Part shown: one piece after another, positions 57,208 to 64,000 of the stretch
Layout of the letters: the number at the start of each line of letters is the position of its first letter
Numbering within the stretch: position 1 is the stretch's first letter
Assembly (NCBI GenBank): GCA_022844165.1
Contig: JALHMH010000005.1
Span: 114,339-178,338, forward strand
From: Lysobacterales bacterium
GTDB taxonomy: Bacteria; Pseudomonadota; Gammaproteobacteria; Xanthomonadales; SZUA-5
DNA length: 64,000 bases
Reading direction: 5' to 3'
The notes under the pieces: model-generated
Databases searched by the model: none
Told to the model about the DNA's origin: nothing
What the model saw: the letters and a program-made list of their open reading frames with translations, nothing else
Position numbers and translations under genes: made by a program

Positions 57208-58917
57208 TCAGGCAGCACAACCGTGCCGCACTTTCAGCGCCAGCGAATACTCGCCTTGCCAGAGCTCGATGCTGAGTTGATAGACTAATCGCATCCGCGC
57301 CGGCACCCGGGACAGCCATTCATCAGGCGCATTGAACCAAAGCGCGGTGAGCACCTGTGTGCCACGTCCGCGAATGCGCATTTTCAGGTGCTGATCTTTG
57401 AGAACTCGCTGTTCGACGACGACAAACTCGCCATCGAATTCAGGTTCTGGGAATCCTTGACCAAAAGGCCCTGCGTTTTCGATCTCCCGTGCCAGCTCGA
57501 ATCCGAGTTCGGCGGCAGTCAACTCGCCATCGGTGGCGATCACCCGAGCGAGTTGTTCGGCATCAAGTAGTGCTGCTGCAACGCTCACAAACCCGCGATC
57601 GAGCGCCGCGATCGCATCCCCAAGGATGCTCAAGCCTGCCGCCATGGCATGACCACCGAAGCGTTGCATAAGACCTGGATGCGCTACATCGAGCGAAACC
57701 AGCGCATCGCGCAAATGAAATCCGGAAATCGAACGCGCAGAACCGCGCCACGATCCATCATCGGCCGGCGCCAGGGCAATCGTCGGCCGATGCAATCGCT
57801 CAGCGAGGCGAGACGCAACCAAACCGACAACGCCCGGATGCCAGGACGAATCGTGCACCACCAATGCTGGTGGCAAATGTCCGCGCTGCGCGACGATGTC
57901 ATCGACAATGCTGTCTGCGCTGAACTGCATCTCCCGCTGCACCTCACGCCGTTCGCTGTTGAGCGCCGAGAGTTCCGCGGCGAGCAACCGCGCCTGATCA
58001 GGGTCATCGCACAGCAAACACCGGATACCAGTGTGCATATCTGCAAGTCGCCCAGCTGCATTCAGGCGCGGCGCGATCTGAAAGCCCAGGTCACGCGCCG
58101 AGATACGTGCCGGATCGCGGCCCGCGCTTTCAATCAAGGCCCGAACCCCGGCACTGGCACGCCCGGCAGCAATACGCTTCAGCCCCTCGGCAACAAGAAT
58201 ACGATTGGCCTGATCGAGCGGCACCAGATCCGCGACGGTACCGAGCGCAACCAGATCCAGCAGCGGCGCCAGCGGCGGTGTGATCTGACCACGACGGTTC
58301 AATGCGGCTCGTAGCGCGACCAGAACGTAGAACATGACGCCAACACCCGCCAGTCGCGCATAGCGCGGCGCCAGATTGCCGACATTCGGATTGACGATTG
58401 CCATCGCTTCTGGCAGCCGCGTTCCCGCCAGGTGGTGATCCGTCACGATGACATCCATGCCAGCAGAATTGGCGCAGGCAACGCCGTCGATACTGGAGGT
58501 TCCGTGATCGACCGTGACCAATACCTGCGGCGCACGCGCGCGCAATTCCTCTACCAGCGCAACAGACAGCCCGTAGCCATGGCGCCCGCGATCAGGCACC
58601 GCAAAATCGACGTACCTTGCACCCAGAAGTTTCAAACCGCGCACTGCGACAGCAGTCCCGGTCGCGCCATCAGCGTCGAAATCGCCAACGACCAAAATTC
58701 GCTCCTGCTGATCGAGCGCCGCCAGTAGACGCGCGACCGCCGCGTCGACGCCGGGTAAATCGTCGCCGCGCGGCAATGCGCTGAGCACTAGTTCCGCGCT
58801 GGCTAAATCGGTAATGCCGCGTGCGGCCAGAATGCGCGCCATCGCCGGCGAAAAGCGGTTGTGCAACGCAGGATCGTAACTCGGCACCACACGGCGCCGC
58901 AGCGTCACGCCGTCCAC
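57208..58917 (-). CDS. recJ: Single-stranded-DNA-specific exonuclease RecJ
   Basis: The 569-residue protein is a DHH phosphoesterase. DFDADGAT supplies metal ligands D79, D81 and D83, D137 lies in VTVDHGTSS, and DHH (160-162) is present; the C-terminal half carries the DHHA1-like GGHAMAAG and OB-fold parts. It degrades single-stranded DNA 5'-3' in repair and recombination. The start is GTG and it overlaps the upstream MBL-fold gene by 13 bp. Length matches RecJ of gammaproteobacteria. Confidence 0.96.
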   Translation of the reverse strand: MDGVTLRRRVVPSYDPALHNRFSPAMARILAARGITDLASAELVLSALPRGDDLPGVDAAVARLLAALDQQERILVVGDFDADGATGTAVAVRGLKLLGARYVDFAVPDRGRHGYGLSVALVEELRARAPQVLVTVDHGTSSIDGVACANSAGMDVIVTDHHLAGTRLPEAMAIVNPNVGNLAPRYARLAGVGVMFYVLVALRAALNRRGQITPPLAPLLDLVALGTVADLVPLDQANRILVAEGLKRIAAGRASAGVRALIESAGRDPARISARDLGFQIAPRLNAAGRLADMHTGIRCLLCDDPDQARLLAAELSALNSERREVQREMQFSADSIVDDIVAQRGHLPPALVVHDSSWHPGVVGLVASRLAERLHRPTIALAPADDGSWRGSARSISGFHLRDALVSLDVAHPGLMQRFGGHAMAAGLSILGDAIAALDRGFVSVAAALLDAEQLARVIATDGELTAAELGFELAREIENAGPFGQGFPEPEFDGEFVVVEQRVLKDQHLKMRIRGRGTQVLTALWFNAPDEWLSRVPARMRLVYQLSIELWQGEYSLALKVRHGCAA

Positions 58918-59660
58918 GCAAGCATTCCAGCCGACGTGGCCGCAGGATCCGGCGCGGCCAATGGCACATCGGTCCCGGCATTGACGACGCGCCAGCCCGC
59001 TAATGCTCGGGCGTCGTCGTCCCCATAGTGATACAACCAGAGCCGGTCGCGAATCGCAGCGTGATAGTTGTCGAGATCAGCGAGGCCAGTATGCGAAGGA
59101 TTGCTGCGCACTGATACGTCATGGAAGATGGTCTCGCGCGGATATGCTGCAAGCTGATCTGGAATCGGCCGAGTATCACCGCTGTAGACGAAACTCCCGG
59201 GCAAAGCAAGGCCAAAGGCCGCATTCGGCGCGTGGTGGCGAACGGCAAAGACGTCGAACCGCAATCCGGCATGCCAGAAGCTTTCACTCACAGGGATGAG
59301 CTGGAATACATCCCAAAAGTTGCGTCCACCTTCGGCCACCCAGTTCGGGAAATCCGCGACGCGCCGCTGCAGAATCGGCACCAAGGACGCTGGTACATAC
59401 AACCTTGGCCACTTCGATTCGGCAAAGGCCAGCTGATAAAACCAGGGCTCCAGATCGGCGATATGGTCGAGATGGGCATGCGTAATGAACACTGCTTCAG
59501 GCTGTGCAGCAAGCGCTAAACCAAACCGAGACAGCGTATCGGGACCAATATCGATCAACAACAGCGGCTTTCCTTGCTGCAAGAGCACGGCACAGGAGCT
59601 GCCCAATCGCTTGGAAATCGCATTACCTACGCCGAGGAATCGCATCGCCAACGTTGTCAC
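58905..59660 (-). CDS. Metallo-beta-lactamase fold hydrolase
   Basis: The 251-residue protein has the zinc motif THAHLDHIAD (about 79-88) and further conserved His/Asp in VYSGDTRPIPDQ and FHDVS. It resembles small cytosolic MBL hydrolases near ribonuclease Z rather than antibiotic lactamases. The substrate is unknown. It begins with GTG in a GTGA overlap with kdkA's stop, and its 3' end overlaps recJ, so kdkA, this gene and recJ are co-translated. A role with RecJ in nucleic-acid processing is possible but is inference. Confidence 0.85.
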   Translation of the reverse strand: MTTLAMRFLGVGNAISKRLGSSCAVLLQQGKPLLLIDIGPDTLSRFGLALAAQPEAVFITHAHLDHIADLEPWFYQLAFAESKWPRLYVPASLVPILQRRVADFPNWVAEGGRNFWDVFQLIPVSESFWHAGLRFDVFAVRHHAPNAAFGLALPGSFVYSGDTRPIPDQLAAYPRETIFHDVSVRSNPSHTGLADLDNYHAAIRDRLWLYHYGDDDARALAGWRVVNAGTDVPLAAPDPAATSAGMLAWTA

Positions 59661-60364
59661 GCTCGATAAGCCCTATTCAGTTGCAGCCAGGCACGTTCGC
59701 CTTCGCCGCTGGCCATTTGCATGGGAAACAGCTTGCGCAGCGAACGCTCCAGTCGCGAAAGGTTCTGCGCTTGCCAGGCGCCGGGCATGCGCAGGGCGCC
59801 CCGATCCCAATCAATGATCCACACCTGGTTTCGTTGCAACAGTACGTTATGTGCGTTGAGATCCGCATGATCGAAACCGTGTCGATGAAAGTCCGCGATG
59901 CAGCGTCCGATGGCCGCCCAATCGACATCAGCGAAGCCACATGCCGCAGAATCAGACAGCGTTTCGCTGCCGTCGATCATCTGCATCGCCAAATCGCCGC
60001 CATAAAACAAACCGCGGCGCACGATCTGCGCCGCTACTGCGACCGGTGCCGGCAGATCCAATTGCGAAGCCCGCATCAAGAGCTGGAACTCTCGCCATGG
60101 GCGCGTGCCTTTCAGCCCGGCGTACAGGTAATGATCGCGATTCCATCGGCCGACGAATCCCCCGCGAAAATAATGGCGGATCACCAGGTCACCAGACGCG
60201 TCGACAATACGCCGCGCAGCACCGCGGCCACGCGCCAATTGCCGGCCCTCGCGTTCGAACCAATCTGCTCCTGGCGCACTCCCAAGCTGCGCGCGGCTGA
60301 ACAACACCGTTCGCGGCCCGTGCCGCGCAATACCGACTAGATCAGAATGCAGCACGGAAATCAC
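59657..60364 (-). CDS. kdkA: 3-deoxy-D-manno-octulosonic acid kinase
   Basis: The 235-residue protein belongs to the lipopolysaccharide kinase family. HADLNAHNVLL and IIDWDRG are the catalytic and metal motifs of the Kdo/WaaP kinases, and FRGGFVGRWNRDHYLY is typical of KdkA. It phosphorylates the KDO residue of lipid A-core on the cytoplasmic face. It starts with GTG preceded by AGGGG. It diverges from the GT9 gene with only 12 bp between start codons. Confidence 0.93.
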   Translation of the reverse strand: MISVLHSDLVGIARHGPRTVLFSRAQLGSAPGADWFEREGRQLARGRGAARRIVDASGDLVIRHYFRGGFVGRWNRDHYLYAGLKGTRPWREFQLLMRASQLDLPAPVAVAAQIVRRGLFYGGDLAMQMIDGSETLSDSAACGFADVDWAAIGRCIADFHRHGFDHADLNAHNVLLQRNQVWIIDWDRGALRMPGAWQAQNLSRLERSLRKLFPMQMASGEGERAWLQLNRAYRA

Positions 60365-60376
60365 GGTCCCCTGGCC

Positions 60377-61438
60377 ATGAGCTCAAGCATAGCGAGCCCC
60401 AATCAACGTGTTTGCATTCTGCGCTTATCCGCGTTGGGTGATGTTGTACACATCGTGCCACTGGTGAGGGTGCTGAAGGCTCTGCAGATCGAACTGAGCT
60501 GGGTTTGTGGCCCCGGCGAAGCCAGACTGCTGGAGGGGCTCGAGGGCGTTCGATTCCATGTATACCGCAAGGCCGATGGCTTTGCGGGCATGCGCAGACT
60601 TTGGCGGGAACTTATGGACATCGAGTTCGATGCGCTATTGCTGATGCAACTGGCCTTGCGTGCGAATCTGCTCAGCCTGGGGATCCGCGCCAAACGGCGC
60701 ATCGGATACGACCAGGCCCGCAGCAAAGAGGGTCACGGTTTTTTCATCCACGAACGCATTGCCGAGCACCCTCGCGGCCACGTCATGGACACGCTGTTGC
60801 GGTTCCTTGAACCGTTAGGTGCGCCACTGCCCGCTGCACCCGTGTGGGACCTGCCAGTTCCAGAAGATGCGCACGCATTTGCCGCGCAGCACTTGCCGAG
60901 TGGCGCACGCTATCTGGGTATCAGTCCTTGTTCAAGCCATGCGCTTCGCAACTGGCGTGCAGAACGCTACGCGGCAGTGGCTGATGCGGCATTCGAGCGC
61001 TTCGGGCTACGAACGGTACTCTTGGGCGGGCGCAGCGAGCTCGAGACGACGATGCGCGATCGCATATTGAGCGCAATGCGTCAGAGCCAGCAGGCCATCG
61101 ATCTGGTGGGCAAAGACACATTGAAGCAACTTCTGGCCTTGTTACAGCGGCTGGATGTGTTGATCGCGCCAGATTCCGGTCCAGTGCACATCGCAAACGC
61201 ACTCGGCACGCCCGTCATTGGCCTCTACGCTGCCACCGATGCTAATCGCAGCGGGCCTTACCGCAACACACGCTGGTGCATCAATCGCTACGCTGAGGTT
61301 GCCAGACAGTTTTATCGCACAACCCCAGAGCGCCTGCCTTGGGGAAAACGCCTGGAACGGGAGGGCGTGATGGATATGATTGCCGTCGACGATGTGTTGG
61401 AGCGCCTCACTGCTCTCATCGCATGCGATACGCGCTGA
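60377..61438 (+). CDS. Family 9 glycosyltransferase (heptosyltransferase-like)
   Basis: The 353-residue protein has the GT9 opening ILRLSALGDVVHIVPLVRVLK and the C-terminal ADP-heptose site DSGPVHIANALGTPVIGLY. It should transfer heptose (or a related sugar) to the LPS inner core; the pairing with kdkA fits core assembly. Between the domains IGYDQARSKEGHGFFIHERI is also typical. The ATG at 60377 begins the conserved part; the frame opens 30 bp upstream, inside kdkA. It is the only plus-strand gene in this stretch. Confidence 0.93.
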   Translation: MSSSIASPNQRVCILRLSALGDVVHIVPLVRVLKALQIELSWVCGPGEARLLEGLEGVRFHVYRKADGFAGMRRLWRELMDIEFDALLLMQLALRANLLSLGIRAKRRIGYDQARSKEGHGFFIHERIAEHPRGHVMDTLLRFLEPLGAPLPAAPVWDLPVPEDAHAFAAQHLPSGARYLGISPCSSHALRNWRAERYAAVADAAFERFGLRTVLLGGRSELETTMRDRILSAMRQSQQAIDLVGKDTLKQLLALLQRLDVLIAPDSGPVHIANALGTPVIGLYAATDANRSGPYRNTRWCINRYAEVARQFYRTTPERLPWGKRLEREGVMDMIAVDDVLERLTALIACDTR

Positions 61439-61474
61439 TTCCGCGTTGAACCTCGGCGGTCGCCGGCGATGCGA

Positions 61475-61852
61475 TCACAGTGCCATCCAGCGCGGCAGCA
61501 AGATCAAGGCCCAGGTGGCAATCACGTTCAACATACAAAGGAACACCGCAGCAGATCCCATGTCTTTGGATCGACCCGCCAGTTCGTTAAACTCAGGCGT
61601 CGTCTTATCGACGATGGCTTCAATGGCCCCGTTGAGCAGCTCCGCTACGAGTACCAGCACCAGCGAGGACAGCATCAGTATGCGTTCAACGCTCGACCGC
61701 CCGAGCAATACCGCGAGCGGCGCCAGGACGATGAACAAATAAACCTCCAGGCGAAAAGAAGCCTCGAAGCGGAACGCAGCACGAAGTCCCTGGATCGAAT
61801 ACTGGGCCGCTTTGACCATTTGCCGCGGACCGCGACCTTCGATACTGGCCAT
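61475..61852 (-). CDS. dgkA: Diacylglycerol kinase
   Basis: The 125-residue protein matches the small integral-membrane DgkA (E. coli 122 aa): a soluble amphipathic start (GLRAAFRFEASFRLEVYL), three membrane helices, and ELLNGAIEAIVDKTTPEFNELAGRSKDMGSAAV, the active-site segment with E and N residues. It recycles diacylglycerol to phosphatidic acid at the inner membrane. The ATG at 61852 was selected for this length. It is convergent with the GT9 gene and divergent from the DUF533 gene. Confidence 0.95.
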   Translation of the reverse strand: MASIEGRGPRQMVKAAQYSIQGLRAAFRFEASFRLEVYLFIVLAPLAVLLGRSSVERILMLSSLVLVLVAELLNGAIEAIVDKTTPEFNELAGRSKDMGSAAVFLCMLNVIATWALILLPRWMAL

Positions 61853-61986
61853 TATGGGCGCAACCCTGAAAAACCAAACGTCATGCACACGACAAACACG
61901 ATCAAGTAGCTTTGTATGATGGCACTCGGATTGCGCAGGCAACAAGCGCAGATGGACAACCCCTTCACTTTCGCAAAAGGACGAAC

Positions 61987-62613
61987 ATGTTCGACGTCGA
62001 ACGGCTCCTGGGTCAGATGTTGAGCGGCGGAGTCAGCCGCAAGAAAAAACGCTCGAAGAGCAGCTTCGGAATTCCCGGCGTGAGTAACGCACAATTGGGC
62101 GTTGGCGCTGTTGGCTTAGCCATTGCTGCTTGGGAACACTTCAAGAATAAACAGCCTGCCGCCCCGGCACCAACTCCTTACCAGACCTTGCCACCGCAAG
62201 GTCCACCGCCACCGCCCATGGCGGCGCCACCGTTGTCGATGCCGCCACCAACCGTGGCGCCCGCGAACTCACGACAAGCAGATGCCACGCACCTGATTCG
62301 CGCCATGATCGCGGCGGCGAACGCAGATGGGTTGATCGATGCCGAAGAGCGCGCCGCGATTCTGGAGCGCGCGATGGAAGCCGGTCTCGATGCCGCCACA
62401 CAACAGTTTTTGATGGGCGAGCTGAAGTCACCGGCGGCACTGGAAGCCATCGTCGCCGCCACGCGACCCGAACTGCGTTTCGAGACCTACGCGGCCGCTT
62501 TGATCGCCATCAGCATCGATACAGACGCAGAGCGCGCCTATCTCGACCGACTTGCCGCCGGACTGGGATTGAATGCCGAAGACCGGCAGCGCGTGCACGA
62601 TCAAGTTGGCTAA
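61987..62613 (+). CDS. DUF533 (TerB-like) protein
   Basis: The 208-residue protein begins MFDVERLLGQMLSGGVSRKKKR, has a short hydrophobic segment (about 34-48), a Pro-rich linker (about 55-90) and a TerB-like helical domain (about 98-205), with AMIAAANADGLIDAEERAAILE giving the characteristic acidic metal site. DUF533 proteins are membrane-associated and of unknown function. AAGGA precedes the ATG. The GYF/AIM24 gene follows 88 bp later and the two may be co-expressed. Confidence 0.87.
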   Translation: MFDVERLLGQMLSGGVSRKKKRSKSSFGIPGVSNAQLGVGAVGLAIAAWEHFKNKQPAAPAPTPYQTLPPQGPPPPPMAAPPLSMPPPTVAPANSRQADATHLIRAMIAAANADGLIDAEERAAILERAMEAGLDAATQQFLMGELKSPAALEAIVAATRPELRFETYAAALIAISIDTDAERAYLDRLAAGLGLNAEDRQRVHDQVG

Positions 62614-62701
62614 TTTGGGCGCCATGGCTGACTGATGGCGGCCCGTTCCTGCACTTACCGCTTCGAAATACCGAATCGAAACCTTGAAGGGAGAACGATC
62701 C

Positions 62702-63712
62702 ATGCACCAGTGGTACTTCAGCTACAACGGCCAGCAGATGGGCCCGCTCGACCACGGCAGCGCCGCGTTGCAAGCGCAGCGTGATGCCAACGGTTATTGC
62801 TGGCGACAGGGTTTCGCCGAATGGGTGCCGATCGGAACCGTCGCCGAACTTAAGACACCAACCGGGCAAGGCATGGTCGCCACGCCACCACCGAGCATGG
62901 GCATGCAACGTAGCGACGAGATCGATTACACGATCTTCGGCGAAGACATGCAGTTCGTCGAAATCGAACTCGACCCAGGCGAGAGCTGCATCGCAGAAGC
63001 TGGCACGATGATGTACAAGGAAGCCGTGATCCGCATGGAGACCGTGTTCGGCGACGGAACGCAGCAAAGCGCAGGCGGCGGTTTCCTGGACAAGCTGGTC
63101 GGCGCTGGCAAGCGCCTGATCACAGGCGAGAGTTTGTTCACCACGGTTTTCACCAACGGCGCGCCGAGCGGTAAGGCCAAGGCGGCATTCGCAGCGCCCT
63201 ACCCTGGCACCATTATTCCGATGACGCTAAGCAACTTCGGCGGCCGCATCATTTGCCAGAAAGATGCATTTCTGTGCGCCGCGAAAGGTGTTTCGATCGG
63301 TGTTCACTTCCAGCGCAAAATCCTCACCGGCCTGTTTGGCGGCGAAGGATTCATCATGCAGAAGCTCGAGGGCGATGGCTTGGTATTCGTCCACGCTGGG
63401 GGCACCATCGTAGAACGTGAACTGCGCGCCGGAGAAGTCCTGCAAGTCGATACCGGGTGTGTGGTCGCCATGACCAGCCACGTGCAGTTCGACATTGAGC
63501 AAGTCGGTGGTATCAAGAGTGTACTGTTCGGCGGCGAAGGGCTGTTTTTCGCCAAACTGACCGGCCCCGGCCATGTATGGATGCAAAGCCTGCCGTTCTC
63601 CCGCCTCGCCGGCCGCATGCTGGCTGCGGCGTATCAGAAGGGCGGCTCGAAAGACGAGGGCTCGATCCTCGGTGGCCTCGGCGGCATCGTCAGCGGCGAC
63701 AGGGGGTTCTGA
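62702..63712 (+). CDS. GYF-like domain fused to AIM24/TIGR00266 family protein
   Basis: The 336-residue protein has a GYF_2-like domain at the N-terminus (about 3-55: [14 protein letters not shown] and the W-containing [12 protein letters not shown]) joined to an AIM24/TIGR00266 domain (about 70-320) with [22 protein letters not shown], a glycine-rich segment, and [18 protein letters not shown]. The tail is Gly-rich. AIM24 in mitochondria and bacterial homologues are beta-sandwich proteins of poorly known role. GAAGGGAG lies upstream of the ATG. The 100-bp tandem repeat begins 28 bp after the stop. Confidence 0.86.
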   Translation: MHQWYFSYNGQQMGPLDHGSAALQAQRDANGYCWRQGFAEWVPIGTVAELKTPTGQGMVATPPPSMGMQRSDEIDYTIFGEDMQFVEIELDPGESCIAEAGTMMYKEAVIRMETVFGDGTQQSAGGGFLDKLVGAGKRLITGESLFTTVFTNGAPSGKAKAAFAAPYPGTIIPMTLSNFGGRIICQKDAFLCAAKGVSIGVHFQRKILTGLFGGEGFIMQKLEGDGLVFVHAGGTIVERELRAGEVLQVDTGCVVAMTSHVQFDIEQVGGIKSVLFGGEGLFFAKLTGPGHVWMQSLPFSRLAGRMLAAAYQKGGSKDEGSILGGLGGIVSGDRGF

Positions 63713-63716
63713 CCGG

Positions 63717-63741
63717 TTTTGTTCGGCAACGCCGAACAAAA
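63717..63741. repeat. Hairpin next to the tandem array
   Basis: TTTTGTTCGGC (63717-63727) pairs perfectly with GCCGAACAAAA (63731-63741) across an AAC loop. It has Ts before and As after the stem on both strands, so it does not look like an ordinary U-tailed terminator. It abuts the first repeat unit. Confidence 0.6.
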
Positions 63742-64000
63742 TGCGGCGCATGCGCCGCAAGATCAGAACGCCAGCGCATGGATGCGCTGGCAGGAGCCAG
63801 GAGCCATGGATGGCTGCTTGACAGAGAGTGTTCGGGGGCGATGCGGCGCATGCGCCGCAAGATCAGAACGCCAGCGCATGGATGCGCTGGCAGGAGCCAG
63901 GAGCCATGGATGGCTGCTTGACAGAGAGTGTTCGGGGGCGATGCGGCGCATGCGCCGCAAGATCAGAACGCCAGCGCATGGATGCGCTGGCAGGAGCCAG
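63741..64000. repeat. 100-bp tandem repeat array with three hairpins per unit
   Basis: Units at 63741-63840 and 63841-63940 are identical over all 100 bp, and a third begins at 63941 and is identical to the end of the window (60 bp). Each unit holds TGCGGCGCA/TGCGCCGCA (perfect 18-bp palindrome), GCCAGCGCAT-GG-ATGCGCTGGC, and AGCCAT-GG-ATGGCT. The array continues past the right edge. The repeats contain no spacers, so this is not CRISPR, and the tiny reading frames in each unit have no supporting signal. Confidence 0.95.

Noticed and set aside
62617..62644. Hairpin after the DUF533 gene as a terminator
   Set aside because: GGGCGCCAT can pair with ATGGC-G-GCCC, but there is a bulge and no U tract follows.
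63577..63921. Arg-rich reading frames across the tandem repeats
   Set aside because: The unit of 100 bp is not a multiple of three, so the frames change between copies, and the first frame is the shifted continuation of the AIM24 gene.
63741..64000. CRISPR array
   Set aside because: The repeats are contiguous, 100 bp long and have no variable spacers; no cas genes are seen.
1..64000. tRNA, rRNA, prophage, transposase or toxin-antitoxin genes
   Set aside because: I read both strands for these and found no supporting pattern. This was done by eye, so a tRNAscan or Infernal run would be decisive.

Overview
The window is about 64 kb of a gene-dense bacterial chromosome with moderately high GC. 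The gene set points to a Gram-negative gammaproteobacterium, most likely of the Lysobacterales/Xanthomonadales. Evidence: TonB-dependent receptor, KDO kinase (kdkA), type IV pilus ATPase (pilT), pmbA next to darP, cvpA-purF, and a YtrA-type GntR operon preceded by a GGTG-N16-CACC site like that described in Xanthomonas. No tRNA or rRNA gene, prophage, IS transposase or CRISPR array was found. Most of the window is core metabolism and envelope biology.

Layout. 1-5.3 kb: the 3' end of a thiolase gene, then a minus-strand run of PilZ protein, MgtE magnesium channel, YdeP-like molybdopterin oxidoreductase and YggS-type PLP protein. 5.4-12.8 kb (plus): pilT, a TonB-dependent receptor overlapping a patatin/beta-barrel autotransporter gene, beta-carbonic anhydrase and a DUF3299 lipoprotein. 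12.9-21.5 kb (minus): Nudix hydrolase, an unknown soluble/membrane protein pair, GNAT acetyltransferase coupled to an MFS-acyltransferase fusion, mtgA, class III PHA synthase phaE-phaC, and a B12-binding radical SAM protein. 21.6-26.4 kb (plus): hybrid histidine kinase, then purM-purN-DUF3108. 26.4-31.2 kb: darP diverging from pmbA-isoaspartyl peptidase, folC convergent, and a frameshifted Uma2 gene. 31.3-37.9 kb (plus): acnA, a diguanylate cyclase, and a YtrA-regulated ABC exporter operon. 37.9-44.4 kb (minus): nitroreductase, cysS, two large glycosyltransferases and rsmE. 44.4-55.8 kb (plus): ELM1-like protein, SPOR protein-cvpA-purF, a Lhr-like helicase with PdeM phosphoesterase, a membrane Ser/Thr kinase and a stand-alone EF-G paralogue. 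55.9-61.9 kb: MFS carrier, recJ, MBL-fold hydrolase and kdkA (minus), a GT9 glycosyltransferase divergent from kdkA by 12 bp, and dgkA (minus). 62-64 kb (plus): DUF533 protein, GYF/AIM24 fusion protein, and a perfect 100-bp tandem repeat running off the right edge.

How the genes relate. Purine synthesis is split between purM-purN and cvpA-purF. Envelope and LPS functions recur (kdkA, GT9 transferase, mtgA, dgkA, glycosyltransferases, SPOR protein, MFS-acyltransferase). DNA repair is represented by recJ and half of the ligase-associated damage-response module. Many genes are joined by 4-base ATGA/GTGA/TTGA stop-start overlaps, which indicates translational coupling.

I did not find an obvious new defence or mobile system. 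The features least explained by known annotation are the right-edge hairpin repeat array, a dispersed hairpin repeat at 42.2 and 48.4 kb, the glycosyltransferase pair inside the cysS-rsmE transcription unit, the helicase-PdeM pair without its ligase, the unknown pair at 13.5-14.5 kb, and the YtrA operon with an uncharacterised small first gene.
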